NCBI RefSeq assembly: GCF_009696065.1
Contig: NZ_VUMS01000014.1
Location: 33,559 to 97,558 of the forward strand
Source: Oliverpabstia intestinalis
Lineage (GTDB): Bacteria > Bacillota > Clostridia > Lachnospirales > Lachnospiraceae
Length of the DNA: 64,000 nucleotides
Direction of reading: 5' to 3'
Shown here: in pieces, positions 61,736-64,000 of the stretch
Layout: every line of letters starts with the position of its first letter
How positions within the stretch are numbered: the stretch's first letter is position 1
The notes under the pieces: generated by a model
What the model was told of the DNA's origin: nothing
The model's database searches: none
The model's input: only the letters and a program-made list of their open reading frames with translations
Translations under genes and position numbers: made by a program

Positions 61736-63787
61736 TTATTTATCCAGCAGCTTTGAGAATTCTTCCGCAGACATTGGTTTATAATAATAGTATCCCTGCA
61801 GATAATCACAGCCGTGGTTACATAAGAACTCACTTTGCTGTTTATTTTCAATTCCCTCTGCTACAACCTTCATTCCCATTCGATGTGCCATATCGATAAT
61901 TGATATTACAATTGCATCTCTCTTTGGATCCTTTCCGATTTTTTTAACAAACCCCATATCCATTTTCAATGCATCGAAGGTGTAATCCCGTACAGTCTCA
62001 AATGTAGAAATTCCGGTTCCAAAATCATCCAGAAAAATCTGAACGCCCTCTTTTCTCAGACGTTTCAGAAATTCTTCTCCCTCTTTGCTGATAATTGTGT
62101 ATGCGGATTCTATAATTTCATAACGGAAATATTGTTTTGGTACTTTTGTTTCCTGAAGCTCTGTACAGATTCGCTCCATCAACCGGCTGTTCATCAGATC
62201 CATACGGGAAAGATTGACCGCTACCGGAATCATTCGTTTCCCTTTGTGATAGCGTTCTTCCTGAAACCTGCGGACCGTCTGATCTATATAGGTATCCAGT
62301 TTTGTAATATAACCACTGTCTTCCAGTTCCGGCACAAAAACGGACGGGATCATCGGCTCTTCGCCTGAACTGTTCCAACGAACTAGTGCTTCTGCCGATG
62401 CGATCTGTCCTGTTTTTCCCTCCACTACCGGTTGATAACATACCACAAACTCTTCCTGTTCCAATGCCTTTTCCAGATTCAGAAGTGCCAGGTTCTTCTG
62501 TTCGTATTCTGTCCTCATATCTTCCTGATAGATCGCATATGGCTGCACATATTGATTGGAAATTTTATTTTTGGCCATTTTGGCCAGATCGCACATCTGA
62601 GAAACATCCAGCTTGCATTGCTTGGGAATATAGTAAATACCACAGCGTCCGTATATTTCCACCTGTTCTTCCCCGATTTTCACCTGATACTGCAGAAGTT
62701 TTCCCAATGCCGCAGGTTCCAGATTTTTTGCATCGACAAGCGCCTGAAAACGATCTGCAGCCACACGCCCCAGTACCAGTGGACGGAGCGTACTGTTCTG
62801 GATCCGGTCCATGTAAGAGCGGATGATTCTATCACCGTTTTCGTATCCATAGACATCATTCAGGCCGGAAAACTTGCGGATATTAAAATAAATAATCGCA
62901 AATTGATACCGGTCTGCATTCTTTTTTAAAATATTTTCTGTCTTTCTGACAAATCCGTCACGGTTCAGATAATCAGTAAGCGGATCTTTTTCCATTTCCA
63001 CTGTACGGTCTTCCACTGCGATCAGCACTTCCCGATATTCTTTATCCAGCCACTGGTAGGTATATCGTTCCGCTCCGCGGTCAGCATTGTACACTGTAAA
63101 AGAATATGTCCCTGCCACCTGCAGATTTTCTTCCATAGTATTCAGACTGGCAGAGGTTTGAAACCATTCTGTGCTCTTTTCCTGTATACATTTTTCACTG
63201 AGTTCACGGATGAATCCTTCATACTCCAACGGACTGTCACATGGGATTTCCGTGTTCTCAAACGTATGTTTTCGGACAAATACTGTATTTTCCTGAATAT
63301 CCAGTACAGCGATCATCCGGTATTTATCCCTGAGCAACATATGGGTCATCACACGATTAATATAAGGAATCGTATCATTTCGCCAGATTGCGCAACATTC
63401 AACGGTGTGATCCACCGGATGTTCGAACATCTCTATATTAACGGTATAACAGGTAATGTATTTTCCTTTACGAAAACGATATCCAAGTTGTATGTGCCTC
63501 TGTCCTGTCTGGAAAATACGCAATAGTTCCTCTTTCAAAAATGTTCTGCGAAATTTCTTCTCTTCCTCATTATCCAGAATATAGGGATAAATCTGTTGTT
63601 GCAGCCAGTGCGTCACGCCGCCCGGACGTCCTGTCTCATCCTCCCAGCAGGCTTTTTCCGGGTTTTTCACTTCCCGGACAATATTGTCGGTAATATTAAT
63701 ATAAAACCCATATTGATCCCCGTCTTCACCTGTCATCAGTCGCTGGATCCGCTTTTCATATGGTGTTTCTTTTAAGGATCCCTCCAT
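61736..63787 (-). CDS. GGDEF/EAL protein, probable cyclic-di-GMP phosphodiesterase
   Basis: A 683-residue protein without a clear membrane segment. The N-terminal 260 residues are PAS-like and unassigned. A GGDEF-fold domain (about 275-425) is degenerate: VLGRVAADRFQALVD stands where GGDEF should be, so it is probably not a cyclase. The EAL domain (about 435-680) keeps EALVRW, the Mg-binding DDFGTGIS and VVAEGIE and the KMDMGFV lysine region, so phosphodiesterase activity is likely. It is the only gene of its kind in the window and lies upstream of spoIVB. Confidence 0.88.
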   Translation of the reverse strand: MEGSLKETPYEKRIQRLMTGEDGDQYGFYINITDNIVREVKNPEKACWEDETGRPGGVTHWLQQQIYPYILDNEEEKKFRRTFLKEELLRIFQTGQRHIQLGYRFRKGKYITCYTVNIEMFEHPVDHTVECCAIWRNDTIPYINRVMTHMLLRDKYRMIAVLDIQENTVFVRKHTFENTEIPCDSPLEYEGFIRELSEKCIQEKSTEWFQTSASLNTMEENLQVAGTYSFTVYNADRGAERYTYQWLDKEYREVLIAVEDRTVEMEKDPLTDYLNRDGFVRKTENILKKNADRYQFAIIYFNIRKFSGLNDVYGYENGDRIIRSYMDRIQNSTLRPLVLGRVAADRFQALVDAKNLEPAALGKLLQYQVKIGEEQVEIYGRCGIYYIPKQCKLDVSQMCDLAKMAKNKISNQYVQPYAIYQEDMRTEYEQKNLALLNLEKALEQEEFVVCYQPVVEGKTGQIASAEALVRWNSSGEEPMIPSVFVPELEDSGYITKLDTYIDQTVRRFQEERYHKGKRMIPVAVNLSRMDLMNSRLMERICTELQETKVPKQYFRYEIIESAYTIISKEGEEFLKRLRKEGVQIFLDDFGTGISTFETVRDYTFDALKMDMGFVKKIGKDPKRDAIVISIIDMAHRMGMKVVAEGIENKQQSEFLCNHGCDYLQGYYYYKPMSAEEFSKLLDK

Positions 63788-63817
63788 GGTATTCCACCTG
63801 CCTTTTGTTTCTTCTTT

Positions 63818-64000
63818 TGTAACTGTTCAGTACCTTCACAGTTACAAGTCAAAATGCATTTAAACGATAAAACCACGCTTTGCGAGTTTTTATCGTTATC
63901 GCGGCACTCCTCAAGGTTCCGTGCAAGCACGGACTTTGACTCGTTGCTCGCGTAAATCACCTTCGGTGATGGCATTTTGGCTTGTATGTCTCGGGATTTT
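63818..64000 (-). repeat. Long multi-hairpin interspersed repeat, copy 3
   Basis: Same orientation as copy 2 and extending to the window edge inside TGTCTCGGGATTTT. It differs by scattered substitutions (for example CCTTCACAG for CTTCACAG and CTCCTCAAGG for CTCATCAAGG). It lies upstream of the GGDEF/EAL gene. Confidence 0.85.

Overview
The window reads as chromosome from a spore-forming, Gram-positive anaerobe of the Lachnospiraceae (Blautia/Ruminococcus-like Clostridia). This rests on gene content and order: spoIVA, spoIVB and a SleB-type hydrolase; the ylxM-ffh-rpsP-khpA-rimM-trmD and plsX-acpP-rnc-smc blocks; anaerobic corrin genes; choline-binding-type wall proteins; and strong GGAGG ribosome sites with TTGACA/TATAAT promoters. 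The genus is an inference. I saw no rRNA, tRNA, CRISPR array, prophage or intact insertion sequence. Most genes lie on the minus strand.

Layout. 1-4.5 kb: anaerobic cobalamin operon (cbiD-cbiL-cbiF-cbiG-cbiH, the last cut by the window edge) behind a consensus promoter, a cobalamin-riboswitch-like leader and a terminator. 4.5-8.4 kb: a repeat-rich secreted SleB-type hydrolase and spoIVA. 8.5-12.3 kb: translation and protein-export block. 12.4-18.4 kb: a PLP C-S lyase, then a sugar locus (FGGY kinase, fucose/arabinose-type isomerase) divergent from a ROK repressor with palindromic operators. 18.4-19.6 kb: an AT-rich patch with a broken SPOR gene, an EF-hand-like fragment and an XRE regulator. 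19.8-28.9 kb: degV, threonine ammonia-lyase, ftsY, smc, rnc, acpP, plsX. 29-33.6 kb: a lipoprotein, aspartate kinase, a cation/proton antiporter and a PHP phosphoesterase. 33.9-39.7 kb: one run of two-component system, membrane protein and ABC exporter. 40.3-46.5 kb: an AAA ATPase, pheA, folC, then pyrBI and an AraC regulator on the plus strand. 46.7-51.5 kb: larB, lon under a CIRCE operator, and a secreted NlpC/P60 hydrolase. 52-58.6 kb: an iron locus (feoA, feoA, feoB, Cys-rich peptide, Fur-type regulator, a frameshifted small membrane protein and a P1B-type ATPase) divergent from a DtxR-family regulator. 58.9-63.8 kb: larC with a histidine-rich loop, spoIVB and a GGDEF/EAL protein.

The most unusual material is between genes. 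Three elements (20.84, 40.10 and 58.71 kb) share conserved core ends but each carries its own private 24-32 bp inverted arms. A second family of about 150-185 bp multi-hairpin repeats occurs at 33.7, 51.7 and 63.8 kb, with decayed pieces elsewhere. A third short repeat supplies the stop codon of two unrelated genes. I found no clearly new protein system; the private-arm elements and the A9-frameshifted peptide beside the P-type ATPase are the best leads.
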